From assembly GCF_020630935.1 (NCBI RefSeq), contig NZ_JAHDIG010000006.1, forward strand, positions 62,203-112,042: DNA of 49,840 nucleotides. The letters run 5' to 3'. This DNA is from Bernardetia sp. GTDB lineage: Bacteria; Bacteroidota; Bacteroidia; Cytophagales; Bernardetiaceae. The notes under the pieces were generated by a model. It ran no database searches, had not been told where the DNA came from, and was given only the letters and a program-made list of their open reading frames with translations. Shown here piece after piece: positions 9,348-18,321 of this stretch (position 1 is the stretch's first letter; each line of letters opens with the position of its first letter). A program made the position numbers and the translations under genes.

Positions 9348-10109
9348 ATGAAAATTCAAAAAAAACATCTCTTAGGACTTTTTTCACTGGTTGTTTGTTG
9401 TATTGGTTTTTTTGCTTATCAAGATTTTGTTACAGAACAAAAACGCTATAAAAAAGTACGGACAGCCTATACAGAAAAGGAAAACTACCTTAGTAAAAAG
9501 CTAAAAGAAAAAAAACTATCGCTCCAAAACTTAAATATTTTGATAGTAGCTTACAAAGATGAACAAGAGCTAGAAGTTTATGTTAAGTCTAAAACAGCAA
9601 AGCAATATCAAAAATTTCTGACCTATGATATTTGCCAAAACTCAGGCGATTTGGGGCATAAAAATAAGGAAGGCGATTATCAAGTTCCAGAAGGCTTTTA
9701 CTACATCAATCATTTCAACCCTATGAGTAGCTATTTTTTGTCTCTAGGAATTAGCTACCCTAATTTAGCAGATAAGCGTAGAAATCCTAAAACGGCAACT
9801 AAAGATTTGGGAGGAGCAATCTATCTTCATGGAGCTTGTGTTACGATTGGCTGTATTCCCATTACAGATGAGTACATCAAAGAAGTCTATGTTTTGGCAG
9901 TACAGGCAAGAACGAATGGACAAACGAAGATTCCGATTTATGTTTTGCCCTTTCGCATGAATAAAGAGAATCAGCAAGAATTTTATCCAAAATATAAAAA
10001 TTTGGTAGGATTTTGGGACAACATAAAGATAGGATATGAAAAATTTGAGAAAAACAAAGAAGAATTGTCTTTTAGCATAGATGCAAAAGGTAATTATGTT
10101 TTCAAATAA
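9348..10109 (+). CDS. YafK-like L,D-transpeptidase-fold protein (murein)
   Basis: A 253-residue protein with an N-terminal membrane anchor or signal (about residues 8-25) and a YkuD/L,D-transpeptidase catalytic motif: H161-G-A-C-V-T-I-G-C169-I-P-I. His161 and Cys169 are the expected catalytic pair. The block NPMSSYFLSLGISYPN and the motif spacing place it in the YafK branch rather than the Ldt branch. In E. coli, YafK (DpaA) detaches Braun lipoprotein from peptidoglycan, so hydrolysis of a protein-peptidoglycan bond is as likely as cross-linking. It acts in the periplasm. It lies 27 bp after paralogue A and 98 bp before paralogue B, suggesting a functional unit. Confidence 0.82.
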   Translation: MKIQKKHLLGLFSLVVCCIGFFAYQDFVTEQKRYKKVRTAYTEKENYLSKKLKEKKLSLQNLNILIVAYKDEQELEVYVKSKTAKQYQKFLTYDICQNSGDLGHKNKEGDYQVPEGFYYINHFNPMSSYFLSLGISYPNLADKRRNPKTATKDLGGAIYLHGACVTIGCIPITDEYIKEVYVLAVQARTNGQTKIPIYVLPFRMNKENQQEFYPKYKNLVGFWDNIKIGYEKFEKNKEELSFSIDAKGNYVFK

Positions 10110-10207
10110 TTTTATCTGTATCTTATCAAAACAAGAATGGTTGGTATGTAGTTTTACTACTTATTATAAAACCATTTTTATCCCATTACCTTAATTTTTT
10201 TTATACA

Positions 10208-10960
10208 ATGAAACAGCCTACTATTTATTCCCTTTTACTATTTGTGTTTGCTTTTAGTTTTCTTTCTAGTAGTTCTTTTGCACAGCGAAATGTAAATCCT
10301 TACAAAAAAGATAAATCAAGAGCCGTTGTAGTAGATGATGCAAACGTTTATGATGCTAATAAAGATAAAAATAGAAAAGCTCTACACCTAAAAGATACTG
10401 TTCCAGCAGAAGATTTTTCAGAGTTTGTTGGAAAAATAAAAGAGGTCAAAACGCCTTACGATGTTAGTGAAAAAACAAATAAAAAAGTCTTTTCTCCAAT
10501 TTCTATGACGACTTATGAAAAATATTTCAATATCATCAACGGATTAGGAGAAAAAGTAATGGTCGAACCTAAAGGGGGAAATCGTTTATACCTTATCGGA
10601 AAGCTAGATGAAATGCCAGAAGGTATTAATGCGCTTTTATTCTATGGCTATGATGGTTCTATTTTCCAGTTTACCAAGCTAGTAACATTTGATGCAGAGG
10701 GCAAACCGATTGCTGAGAAAAATGTACAATACTACATCAGAGGCTCACAAGATGGGTTCACACAAGAAGAAAAAGTAACCTGTACGCTTAATGAAGACAA
10801 AACCATGAGTTGTATGGTCTATGCAGCAGACGGAGAAGACAAAGAAATGACAGTACAATCAGGTACAATCCACGAAGTACAGCCAGATGGAACAATTGAA
10901 GAGGTTGGAATCGTAGATTTGGAAGCACTGGAAGAAGAAGAAAATGAAGACGATAAATAG
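10208..10960 (+). CDS. Secreted protein of unknown function, paralogue B
   Basis: A 250-residue secreted protein with signal peptide (about residues 1-25, ending SSFAQ) and the same mature start, RNVNPYK, as paralogue A at 8598-9320. Shared blocks: VYDANKD, NRLYLIGKLDEMPEG, LLFYGYDG and FTKLVTFDAEGKPIAE. The C-terminus is strongly acidic (EALEEEENEDDK). A strong hairpin terminator begins 49 bp after the stop, which closes the 8598-10960 group. Function unknown. Confidence 0.75.
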   Translation: MKQPTIYSLLLFVFAFSFLSSSSFAQRNVNPYKKDKSRAVVVDDANVYDANKDKNRKALHLKDTVPAEDFSEFVGKIKEVKTPYDVSEKTNKKVFSPISMTTYEKYFNIINGLGEKVMVEPKGGNRLYLIGKLDEMPEGINALLFYGYDGSIFQFTKLVTFDAEGKPIAEKNVQYYIRGSQDGFTQEEKVTCTLNEDKTMSCMVYAADGEDKEMTVQSGTIHEVQPDGTIEEVGIVDLEALEEEENEDDK

Positions 10961-11009
10961 AGAATTACATTCTAAAATGAAATAAAGCTCAGAAAATTAT
11001 AGTATCTTA

Positions 11010-11048
11010 AATCTCTATCAAGAAAATATGCTTGATAGAGATTTTTTG
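11010..11048 (+). terminator. Rho-independent terminator after 10960
   Basis: A perfect 13-bp inverted repeat, AATCTCTATCAAG (11010-11022) and CTTGATAGAGATT (11031-11043), with an 8-nt loop, followed by a T-run. It ends the paralogue A / YafK-like / paralogue B group. It also argues that the next gene starts at 11070, because an in-frame upstream start at 11028 would sit inside the hairpin. Confidence 0.85.
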
Positions 11049-11069
11049 TTTCATACAAAATCTCAAATT

Positions 11070-11846
11070 ATGAAAAGAAAGCTAGGTCTAATTATTCTAC
11101 CCATTCTTGTTGTCTTGACAAGTTTCATCGTTTATCAAAATATCGGAAGTAAGCAAGAAAAAGTTACTCAAAACGACCCAAATTACAAGATAGATGAGAG
11201 TAGAATATTGAGTTATGCAATTAATCCTAAAAAACAAAAACTAGATTTTTACTGGAAAGATAAGGCAGGAAAACATTACGAAAATTTTGAAGTATTGAAA
11301 AAAGCATTGCAAAAAGAAGGAAAAGAGCTTGTTTTTGCAATGAATGGAGGGATGTTTAGAAGAGATTTGTCTCCACAAGGTTTGTTCATTCAAAATGGAA
11401 AAATAAAGGCTAAAATAGATACAGTAGAAAAAGGCTATGGCAATTTTTATATGCAGCCGAATGGTATTTTTTATCTGACAAATAATGATAGTTCTGTTGT
11501 CTGTACGACAAAGGAATTTTTGAAAGCCAATAATTACGAAAATATAAAGTATGCCACACAATCAGGACCTATGTTACTGATTGATGGGAAAATGCATTCA
11601 AAATTTATGAAAGGCTCTTCCAACCTTAATATTAGAAATGGGGTTGGAGTTTTGCCCAATGGAAATCTCTTATTTGCGATGTCTAAAAAGGAAATTAATT
11701 TTTATGATTTTGCTACGTTTTTCAAACAAAATGACTGCAAAAATGCTCTTTATTTAGATGGTTTTGTTTCCAAAACTTATCTTCCTTCAAAAAACTGGCA
11801 ACAAACTGATGGCATATTTGGAGTTATCATAGCTGAAACAAAATAA
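11070..11846 (+). CDS. Phosphodiester glycosidase family protein (NAGPA-like)
   Basis: A 258-residue protein with an N-terminal signal/anchor (MKRKLGLIILPILVVLTSF) and the NAGPA domain hallmarks: FAMNGGMF, SPQGLFIQNGK, ATQSGPMLLIDGK, RNGVGVLPNGNLLFAMS and NALYLDGFVS. The family is named after the human uncovering enzyme that removes GlcNAc from a phosphodiester; bacterial members are exported and act on envelope glycans, with unknown natural substrates. The start at 11070 is preferred over 11028, which lies in a terminator hairpin. Two small membrane-protein genes follow at 18 bp and at 3 bp, so the three may be co-transcribed. Confidence 0.82.
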   Translation: MKRKLGLIILPILVVLTSFIVYQNIGSKQEKVTQNDPNYKIDESRILSYAINPKKQKLDFYWKDKAGKHYENFEVLKKALQKEGKELVFAMNGGMFRRDLSPQGLFIQNGKIKAKIDTVEKGYGNFYMQPNGIFYLTNNDSSVVCTTKEFLKANNYENIKYATQSGPMLLIDGKMHSKFMKGSSNLNIRNGVGVLPNGNLLFAMSKKEINFYDFATFFKQNDCKNALYLDGFVSKTYLPSKNWQQTDGIFGVIIAETK

Positions 11847-11864
11847 CCTTTAAAAATTATTATT

Positions 11865-12029
11865 ATGTCACACAATCAAAAAATTAACCTTGTCAGTATT
11901 CTGCTCGTTCTTATTGCTATTGCAATGATTGTAATTGGCATTATCTCAAAAATTCTTCCTCCTCCACTTACTGGAATTGGATTTTTACTTATTGCTTGGG
12001 GCTTCCAACTTTTTAAAGAAAAAGAATAA
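11865..12029 (+). CDS. Small two-helix membrane protein (54 aa)
   Basis: ATG at 11865 to TAA at 12027-12029 encodes 54 residues: a short polar start (MSHNQKINL), a hydrophobic helix (about residues 9-28), a PPPLTGIG turn and a second hydrophobic stretch, ending in charged FKEKE. The pattern is that of a small inner-membrane hairpin protein. It is flanked on the same strand at 18 bp and 3 bp by NAGPA-like and membrane-protein genes, which supports real expression. No family is recognised. Confidence 0.6.
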   Translation: MSHNQKINLVSILLVLIAIAMIVIGIISKILPPPLTGIGFLLIAWGFQLFKEKE

Positions 12030-12032
12030 ATT

Positions 12033-12422
12033 ATGCTTATCATTCTTTCTAAATATATTGTAGTTCTGTTTGGGTTGTTTTTGATTTCAGTAGGTTTTCT
12101 GATGCTTTTTGCTCCCACAAAAGCAAGAGAAACCATAGCTAAGGCTGGGAGTACTAATTTTATAAATTATGCTGAAATCACAATTCGGTTAATTCCTGCT
12201 GCTGCAATGGTTTTTTATGCTGACTTTTGTCGTTACCCTATGTTTTTTAAAGTTTTGGGTGGATTTATGATTGCTACTTCTTTGCTTCTTTATCTTGTTC
12301 CAAGAAAATATCATCATGCTTATTCTCTCAAATCAGCTGAAATATTAAAACCTCTTTACATTCGCTTGTTGTTTCCTTTTTCTATGGCTTTTGGTGGGTT
12401 TGTATTGTATTGCATTTTTTAA
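12033..12422 (+). CDS. Four-helix integral membrane protein, unknown function
   Basis: A 129-residue protein with about four hydrophobic segments (residues about 3-25, 49-64, 72-88, 108-128), a central KARETIAKAGSTN loop and a conserved-looking YLVPRKYHHAYS loop. It starts 3 bp after the 54-residue membrane protein, so the two are probably translated together. I cannot assign a family. It sits in the inner membrane by prediction. Confidence 0.7.
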   Translation: MLIILSKYIVVLFGLFLISVGFLMLFAPTKARETIAKAGSTNFINYAEITIRLIPAAAMVFYADFCRYPMFFKVLGGFMIATSLLLYLVPRKYHHAYSLKSAEILKPLYIRLLFPFSMAFGGFVLYCIF

Positions 12423-12477
12423 AAGCTAAAAACAACCGATTAAAAATTCGTTTTCGTCGAAAGCCAACCTATTTTAG

Positions 12478-12491
12478 TCCTTTTCGAAGGA
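12478..12491 (+). other. Small UUCG-loop hairpin between 12422 and the kinase
   Basis: TCCTT-TTCG-AAGGA forms a 5-bp stem with a stable TTCG tetraloop. It lies about 55 bp after the membrane-protein stop and just upstream of the candidate kinase promoter. It could be a weak terminator or mRNA end structure; there is no T-run. Confidence 0.35.
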
Positions 12492-12501
12492 TAAAAGGCG
12501 T

Positions 12502-12509
12502 TATGTTTG
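12502..12509 (+). promoter_or_regulatory. Candidate -7 box for the hybrid kinase gene
   Basis: TATGTTTG matches the Bacteroidota -7 consensus TAnnTTTG, 84 bp upstream of the kinase ATG. No good -33 TTTG is seen at the usual spacing, so this is a weak call. Confidence 0.35.
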
Positions 12510-12592
12510 CTATTTTAGTTAAATTAGTAGTAAATTATAGTTAGAAAAAATTAAGAAATAGATAGCCTTTCTCATAAAAAATAGTAATACGA

Positions 12593-15500
12593 ATGTTTGA
12601 GCGATTATCCACAAAACTTATTGCAGGTTTTTCCTTTATCCTAACTCTGTCTATCATAGTTAATTTCTTTGCCATCTATAAGCTCTCTCAAGTACAAGAA
12701 GTTGCCGTAGAAATTAGTGAAAACTGGATGCCAAGTATCTATGAAATTTCAAGTATCAATACAAATACATCTGACCACATGATACGTCAGCAGCAGCATA
12801 TCTTTGCGCTTTCAGAAACTGAAATGGCAGGGTATGAGGCAGAAATGAGAGAACTTGAAATGCAAATAGCAGAAAGCGAGCAAAAATACAGAGCCTTCTT
12901 AGATGAAAGACAGGAAAAATTAAGAGAAATGGGAGATATTTATGAGGAAGATGACTCAAAGGAATCGAAGGCGATGCGCCAAATCATAAAAAATAGAAGC
13001 GATTTCGAACTCTATGAAGAATCGTATAATAAGTATTTAGAACTAAGTAAGAAAGTACAGAGAGATTCTAGATACAACAATAAAGAACAAGCAAAACAGA
13101 CATTAATGCTTACAGCAGCTTTGTCTTTTGAGGAAAGTAATCAGAATTTGGATTTTATAATTGCTCAAGATTTACAAAACGCTAGAGAAGCAGCCGAACG
13201 AAGCGAAGAGATTTATACAGACTCTAGTCGTCTGATTATTGGTGGTACTATCTTTTCTATTTTGGTAAGTTTTGCAGTAGCTCTTTTTATTGTTCGCAAC
13301 ACAAGCAAAAAAATTGGTGGCGACCCTTCCGAAATTGCAGATATAGCTCGCAGAGTTTCGGCTGGCGACTTAAATATGAAATTCAATAACAACAAATCAG
13401 AAGAAAGTATTTATTCTTCGGTTAGGAAAGTAGTTGAAAATTTGAAAGAAATCTCAAATATCACAAACAGCATTGCAAAAGGCGACCTCTCTAGGCGAGT
13501 AGAAGTAAAAAGTCCGAACGATTTATTAGCCATTTCTATCAACCAGATGATTGAGAATTTTAAAAATATCATCAATCAAGCACAAGTTATTGCAAAAGGA
13601 GATTATACAGTTGAAGTAAAAGAAAGAGGAGAAGAAGACGAACTAAGTACTGCTCTACAACGAATGACAGAAAGTCTTAGAGCCAATAAGAAAGAAACTT
13701 TCGAACAAAACTGGATTAAAGATGGTATCAATCAGCTTGCACAACAGCTTTCTGGAAATCTTCTTTCACTAGAACTAAGTAGAAAAGCTATCAATTTTAT
13801 TTCTCGTTATACCGATTCTGCACAAGGTGTGATGTATTTGGTAGATAATTTCTCATCAAAACTGAAACTCAATGCTTCGTATGCCTTTACAGAGCGTTCT
13901 GGACTTTCAAACGAATACAAAATTGGCGAAGGCTTGGTAGGACAAGTAGCTTTAGAGCGTAGTCCAATTCTCTTGAAAAATATTAGAAGGCAAGATATGG
14001 CACTGACTACGGGTACAGTCGAAGAACCACCAACTCATGTGTACGCTTTTCCTTTAGTTTTTGAATATGAATTGTATGGAGTTATCGAACTTGCTTCTTT
14101 TGAGCCTTTCACACAGCTCAAACAAGAGTTCTTGCAACAAGCTGCCAACACCATCGTAACTTACATTTATTCTGTTTCTCAAACAGATAGAATCAAAGGA
14201 CTTTTGGCTACTTCGGAAGAAGCCACACGTAGCGCACAAGCGAGAGCAAAAGAGATTGAGCAAGCCAATGAAAGATTGGAAATTCAGCAGGGAGAATTGC
14301 AAGAAAAATCAGAAGAATTGCGTCGTAGAAATGAAAGCCTAATTTTAGCTAAGGAAGAACTAGATAGGAGAGCCGAAGAGCTAGAACTTTCCAACAAATA
14401 CAAGTCAGAGTTTTTGGCAAATATGTCGCACGAGCTTCGAACGCCTCTCAACTCAATTATTATGCTTTCCAAAATGCTTTCTAAGAATGAGAAAAGGTCA
14501 TTACCAGAGAAAGATGTGAAAAAAGCTAAAATTATTTATAAATCGGGGGGAGAACTTTTACGTCTTATCAATGATATTCTTGACCTTTCTAAGATTGAAG
14601 CTGGAAAAATGGTTATCAATCCAGTAGAATTTACCAACAAGGAAATCGTTACCGATATGAGCGATTTGTTCCAAGGCATAGCTCAAGAAAAAGGAATTGA
14701 TTTTATTACAGAAGACAAAACAAAATCATTCATATATAGTGATAAGGAAAGATTAGCTCAAATTTTACGCAATTTCTTATCTAACTCATTTAAGTTTACT
14801 AAAAAAGGACAAGTAAAGCTCACTATCACTGAACACGACGAAAATCATTATAAATACAGTATCAGCGATACAGGTATTGGCATACCAAAAGATAAACAGC
14901 AAGTCATTTTTGAAGCCTTCAAACAAGCTGATGGTACAACTTCAAGAGAATATGGAGGTACAGGATTAGGACTTTCTATTGCTCGTGAACTTACCAAACT
15001 CTTACAAGGACAGATTGAACTAGATTCAGAAGCAGGAAAGGGAAGTACATTTTCTATTATCTTACCAAAAAGATTGGATGAAGAATTAGCAGAAAAAGAA
15101 GACAGAGTAACCGTAGTGGTAAAAAACTTGGATGCAAAAAGAGGAACAGCATCTCAGAAACGTTTGCCTAGAAAACTTATCAGAGAAGATATTGACGACG
15201 ATAGAGACAATATTAACAAAAATGATAATGTCATTTTGATTATTGAAGATGAGGTACAATTTGCTGAAAGTATGGCAGAAGTCTTGAGCGCACAGAGTAT
15301 CAAAACGCTTATTGCACAGAGTGGAGAAGAAGGCATCGATTTGGCAATTCAGTATAAGCCTAACGGAATTATTTTGGATTTAGGTTTGCCAGATATTGAT
15401 GGAGTAGATGTTTTGAAAAAACTCAAATCGTATAAAGAATTGCGTCATATTCCTATCGAAATTATTTCAGCAAGAGACAAAGACCACAATCTTCTTTCCA

Positions 15501-16654
15501 CAGGAGCATTTGGTTTCTTACAAAAACCAATAGATGAAAATGTTTTGAAGAGTGCAATGTCGGATATGCTTCGTCTTTCGAAAAAGAAAGTCAAAGAGCT
15601 TTTGATAGTAGAAGATGACGAGTCGCAAATGGAAGCCATCAAAGAGCTTATTATTGGTGATGATGTAAAAGTTTTGGGTGTAAAGAGCCAAGATGAAGCG
15701 ATTCAAGCTATTGAAAACGGAACATTTGATGGTGCTATTGTAGATTTAGGATTGAAAGATGGTAGTGGGCAGGCAGTTTGCAAATACATCAATGAAAATC
15801 ATTCTAATATTCCTGTCATTATCTATACTGGAAAATCTCTTTCACATGAAGAGGAAACCAACCTTCGCCAAGCAGCGCAAAGCATCATCTTAAAAACAAG
15901 AGATACCGATGAAAAATTGCGTGAAGAGGTCGCTATATTTTTGCATAGAATGGAAGAAGAAGTGGAGAAGGAAACTCCAAAGCAAGATGAATTTTCAAGT
16001 TCGAACGGACAGAAATCACGTACGGCTCAACTTGCCGAATCTTTATTAGACGAACTCAAGGTAGATAAAGAGTTAGAGGAAATGATTTCTAAAAAATCAT
16101 CTTCTAAGACAGGCAGAAAGAAACCTACAGAAAAACTAGAAGGCGATGTTCCTCCTCGTTCGCTAACACGTAATTCTATCAATGAGGAAATTAGTGAAGA
16201 TGAAGACGATATCGAAGAGCAAAAAGCTGCTGATGAAGCTGGAGGCGAAATAAGTAAGGAAGAAGCCATCAAAATTATTAAGAATAAAACTATTTTAGTT
16301 GTAGATGATGATATTCGTAATATTTTCGTGATTGCCTCTGCTTTAGAAACCTATGAAGCTCAAATTTTAGAAGCTATGAATGGGCAGCAAGCCATTGATA
16401 TGTTGCGTGAAGAAGATGTAGATTTGGTGCTAATGGACTCAGTAATGCCAGAAATGAATGGTTTGGACGCTATGAGAAAGATTCGTCAAGATGAAGAACT
16501 CAAGCATTATCCAATCGTTGCTATTACAGGGAAGGCACAAGAAGAAGACAAACAAGAATGCTTTGATGCAGGTGCAAATGGTTATATTGTTAAGCCAGTA
16601 GATTACGACCAGCTTGTTTATACGGTTTGTAAATGGATTGGAAAACGAGTGTGA
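12593..16654 (+). CDS. Hybrid sensor histidine kinase with three receiver domains
   Basis: A 1353-residue membrane kinase. Order: TM1 (about 10-29), helical periplasmic sensor with a long coiled coil resembling 4HB-MCP (30-212), TM2 (213-235), HAMP plus two further HAMP-like repeats (236-355; AGDL and AKGDL marks), GAF (about 385-520), coiled coil (525-605), HisKA with His613 in SHELRTPLN, HATPase with D759-T-G-I-G and GTGLGLS (790-796), then REC1 (Asp929), REC2 (Asp1051), an acidic linker, and REC3 (Asp1282 in LMDSVMPEMNG). REC2 reads DLGLKDGSG, lacking the usual Pro after the phospho-Asp loop. It should autophosphorylate and relay within itself; no separate output regulator or HPt is adjacent. 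Ligand unknown. Confidence 0.93.
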   Translation: MFERLSTKLIAGFSFILTLSIIVNFFAIYKLSQVQEVAVEISENWMPSIYEISSINTNTSDHMIRQQQHIFALSETEMAGYEAEMRELEMQIAESEQKYRAFLDERQEKLREMGDIYEEDDSKESKAMRQIIKNRSDFELYEESYNKYLELSKKVQRDSRYNNKEQAKQTLMLTAALSFEESNQNLDFIIAQDLQNAREAAERSEEIYTDSSRLIIGGTIFSILVSFAVALFIVRNTSKKIGGDPSEIADIARRVSAGDLNMKFNNNKSEESIYSSVRKVVENLKEISNITNSIAKGDLSRRVEVKSPNDLLAISINQMIENFKNIINQAQVIAKGDYTVEVKERGEEDELSTALQRMTESLRANKKETFEQNWIKDGINQLAQQLSGNLLSLELSRKAINFISRYTDSAQGVMYLVDNFSSKLKLNASYAFTERSGLSNEYKIGEGLVGQVALERSPILLKNIRRQDMALTTGTVEEPPTHVYAFPLVFEYELYGVIELASFEPFTQLKQEFLQQAANTIVTYIYSVSQTDRIKGLLATSEEATRSAQARAKEIEQANERLEIQQGELQEKSEELRRRNESLILAKEELDRRAEELELSNKYKSEFLANMSHELRTPLNSIIMLSKMLSKNEKRSLPEKDVKKAKIIYKSGGELLRLINDILDLSKIEAGKMVINPVEFTNKEIVTDMSDLFQGIAQEKGIDFITEDKTKSFIYSDKERLAQILRNFLSNSFKFTKKGQVKLTITEHDENHYKYSISDTGIGIPKDKQQVIFEAFKQADGTTSREYGGTGLGLSIARELTKLLQGQIELDSEAGKGSTFSIILPKRLDEELAEKEDRVTVVVKNLDAKRGTASQKRLPRKLIREDIDDDRDNINKNDNVILIIEDEVQFAESMAEVLSAQSIKTLIAQSGEEGIDLAIQYKPNGIILDLGLPDIDGVDVLKKLKSYKELRHIPIEIISARDKDHNLLSTGAFGFLQKPIDENVLKSAMSDMLRLSKKKVKELLIVEDDESQMEAIKELIIGDDVKVLGVKSQDEAIQAIENGTFDGAIVDLGLKDGSGQAVCKYINENHSNIPVIIYTGKSLSHEEETNLRQAAQSIILKTRDTDEKLREEVAIFLHRMEEEVEKETPKQDEFSSSNGQKSRTAQLAESLLDELKVDKELEEMISKKSSSKTGRKKPTEKLEGDVPPRSLTRNSINEEISEDEDDIEEQKAADEAGGEISKEEAIKIIKNKTILVVDDDIRNIFVIASALETYEAQILEAMNGQQAIDMLREEDVDLVLMDSVMPEMNGLDAMRKIRQDEELKHYPIVAITGKAQEEDKQECFDAGANGYIVKPVDYDQLVYTVCKWIGKRV

Positions 16655-16880
16655 TAAAAGCCTACTTCAAGTGCTATTTCCGAAACTGTCTGACACTATC
16701 CTATAAAGTGTGTAAGTTGTACAAAGTTTGGGGTTTGACTTAGTCGTTTAACTATTTAACTCATAGTTCTTTGATAGCTGTTGTTGAGTTCAGCCTTTTT
16801 TATCTTAAATCACGTGTTTCATATTGAAATACGTTTCGTTTCCTTTAAAGAAATCTATTCATGAGACAAATAGCAATGAA

Positions 16881-17795
16881 TTAGAATATGGATAGCTCAG
16901 ATTTTGTAGTAAATTCTTCTAAAAATCTCATTCCTTTATAGGAGTTTCCTCTCTTATTTAATTTTGGACTCCAAACGGCTATTGTATATTGATTTGGATG
17001 AACAGCTATAATTCCTCCTCCAACACCACTTTTTCCAGGTAGTCCTACTTTGAAGGCAAATTCTCCAGATTCGTCATAAAAACCACAGGTTTGCATGAGT
17101 GCATTTATTCTCTTTGCTTCACTTTTGGTAAGTATTGTAAGGTTATCTACTGTTCTACGTCCATTATTTGCCAAAAATAAAAATGCTTCTGAGAGTTCTT
17201 TACAAGTCATTTCTAACGAGCAGAGGTCAAAGTAAAAATCAAGGACTTTGTTTGGGTCATTTTCAATATTACCGAAAGATTTAATAAAATTACACAACGC
17301 TACATTTCTAAATCCTATTGCTTTCTCTGATGCAGCTACTTCACTTGAATAATCTAAGTTTGGGTTATTGGAGAGGCTTCTTACAAAAGCCAAAAAATCT
17401 TCTCTTGGATTTTCCAAATTACTAATCAAAATATCAGAAATTACGATTGCACCAGCATTAATAAACGGATTTCTAGGTATGCCATTATCTACTTCAAGTT
17501 GTGTAAGGGAGTTGAACGGATTTCCAGAAGGTTCAACTCCCAATCTTTTCCAAATACTTTCCCCAACCATTCTGTAAGCGAGTGCTAAGGAAAGAACTTT
17601 AGCAATACTTTGAATGGAAAATTTATCAGTATAATTTCCAATACCAAAATCATTTTTATCAAGTGTAGAAATATGTACGCCAAAACTTTCTGGATTAATG
17701 TAGGCTAGTTCTGGGATATAAGATGCTAGTTCTCCACTATCTTCTAAAAGTTTGATATTTTGATATATCTCTTTAATGATTGTTTCGAAATTCAC
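16881..17795 (-). CDS. glsA: Glutaminase
   Basis: A 304-residue glutaminase of the serine-dependent, beta-lactamase-like fold: L-glutamine + H2O to L-glutamate + NH3. The S63-I-A-K66 in FSIQSIAKV is the catalytic Ser-x-x-Lys, and NPFINAGAIV, NGRRT and GLPGKSGVGGGI are family motifs. The length matches the family (about 300). The start is a GTG at 17795: an in-frame stop lies two codons upstream and no ATG precedes the conserved region. It is cytosolic. It is convergent with the kinase gene and 62 bp downstream of a frameshifted small gene. Confidence 0.93.
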   Translation of the reverse strand: MNFETIIKEIYQNIKLLEDSGELASYIPELAYINPESFGVHISTLDKNDFGIGNYTDKFSIQSIAKVLSLALAYRMVGESIWKRLGVEPSGNPFNSLTQLEVDNGIPRNPFINAGAIVISDILISNLENPREDFLAFVRSLSNNPNLDYSSEVAASEKAIGFRNVALCNFIKSFGNIENDPNKVLDFYFDLCSLEMTCKELSEAFLFLANNGRRTVDNLTILTKSEAKRINALMQTCGFYDESGEFAFKVGLPGKSGVGGGIIAVHPNQYTIAVWSPKLNKRGNSYKGMRFLEEFTTKSELSIF

Positions 17796-17857
17796 TTTTT
17801 ATTGTGTTTATGAGGTTTGTCTAATACTGTTTTCAATCATAAGGATACCATTTATTT

Positions 17858-18160
17858 TCAAAATTGCCACCATTTTTTCTGACTAATTTTTATATTTTCT
17901 AAATCAAGTGATACTGATATGGGCATTTCAGATTCTGCAAGTTGTATTTTAGCTGTTTCTAAATCAATATTGTTGTTTTCTATAAATTCCAATAATTCTA
18001 TTTCCAAAATTTCTTCATCTGTGATTCCTCGTTGGGGAATACAAATAAGAGAGGAATCGTTTTTCTCTATTCTTTTTATCCAGTTTACTATTTCCTTTTG
18101 AGCTTCCCTAGACATAGAACTGGTTACAGAATCATCTATTTCTAAATCTTCATTGAGCAT
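17858..18160 (-). CDS. Small acidic protein, probably the 3' part of a frameshifted gene
   Basis: Opens at an ATG at 18160 and encodes 100 residues, acidic, with an ILEIELLEFIENN helix and a KKWWQF end. No family is recognised. The same frame remains open upstream to about 18235 and reads like protein (FYYDTKRKTFFV, then IHIADYF) directly into the Met. The ATG-started 5' segment at 18181-18300 is in another frame. The two together look like one gene of about 146 residues with a 1-nt loss in the AAAA run near 18219-18222. The annotated start may thus be internal. Confidence 0.5.
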   Translation of the reverse strand: MLNEDLEIDDSVTSSMSREAQKEIVNWIKRIEKNDSSLICIPQRGITDEEILEIELLEFIENNNIDLETAKIQLAESEMPISVSLDLENIKISQKKWWQF

Positions 18161-18180
18161 AAAGTAGTCAGCGATATGGA

Positions 18181-18300
18181 TTACAAAAAAAGTCTTTCGT
18201 TTTGTATCGTAATAAAATAAAACGAACGAGTAAATTCATTAGGAGCAGTGGAAATTCCTGCTTGGATTAGATTGATGATTTTATTCTTAGCTTTTGTCAT
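18181..18300 (-). pseudogene. 5' fragment of the frameshifted small gene
   Basis: ATG at 18300 gives MTKAKNKIINLIQAGISTAP and then EFTRSF before leaving the productive frame and stopping at 18181. Restoring one base in the homopolymer (plus-strand AAAA at 18219-18222) would join it to FYYDTKRKTFFV and the 100-residue frame ending at 17858. Either a sequencing or assembly indel or a genuine inactivating mutation would explain it; the sequence alone cannot decide. Confidence 0.45.
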
Positions 18301-18321
18301 ATTAATCCTATATAATCATAT

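Noticed and set aside
11028-11069. Upstream in-frame start for the NAGPA-like gene
   Set aside because: It lies inside a strong terminator hairpin and would put a polar tail before a good signal peptide.
16680-16740. Sequence between the kinase and glsA (CTGACACTATCC ... GTGTGTAAG) resembling the end of an IS256-type element
   Set aside because: Only a short resemblance by memory; no transposase fragment, mate repeat or target duplication is visible in the 226-bp gap.
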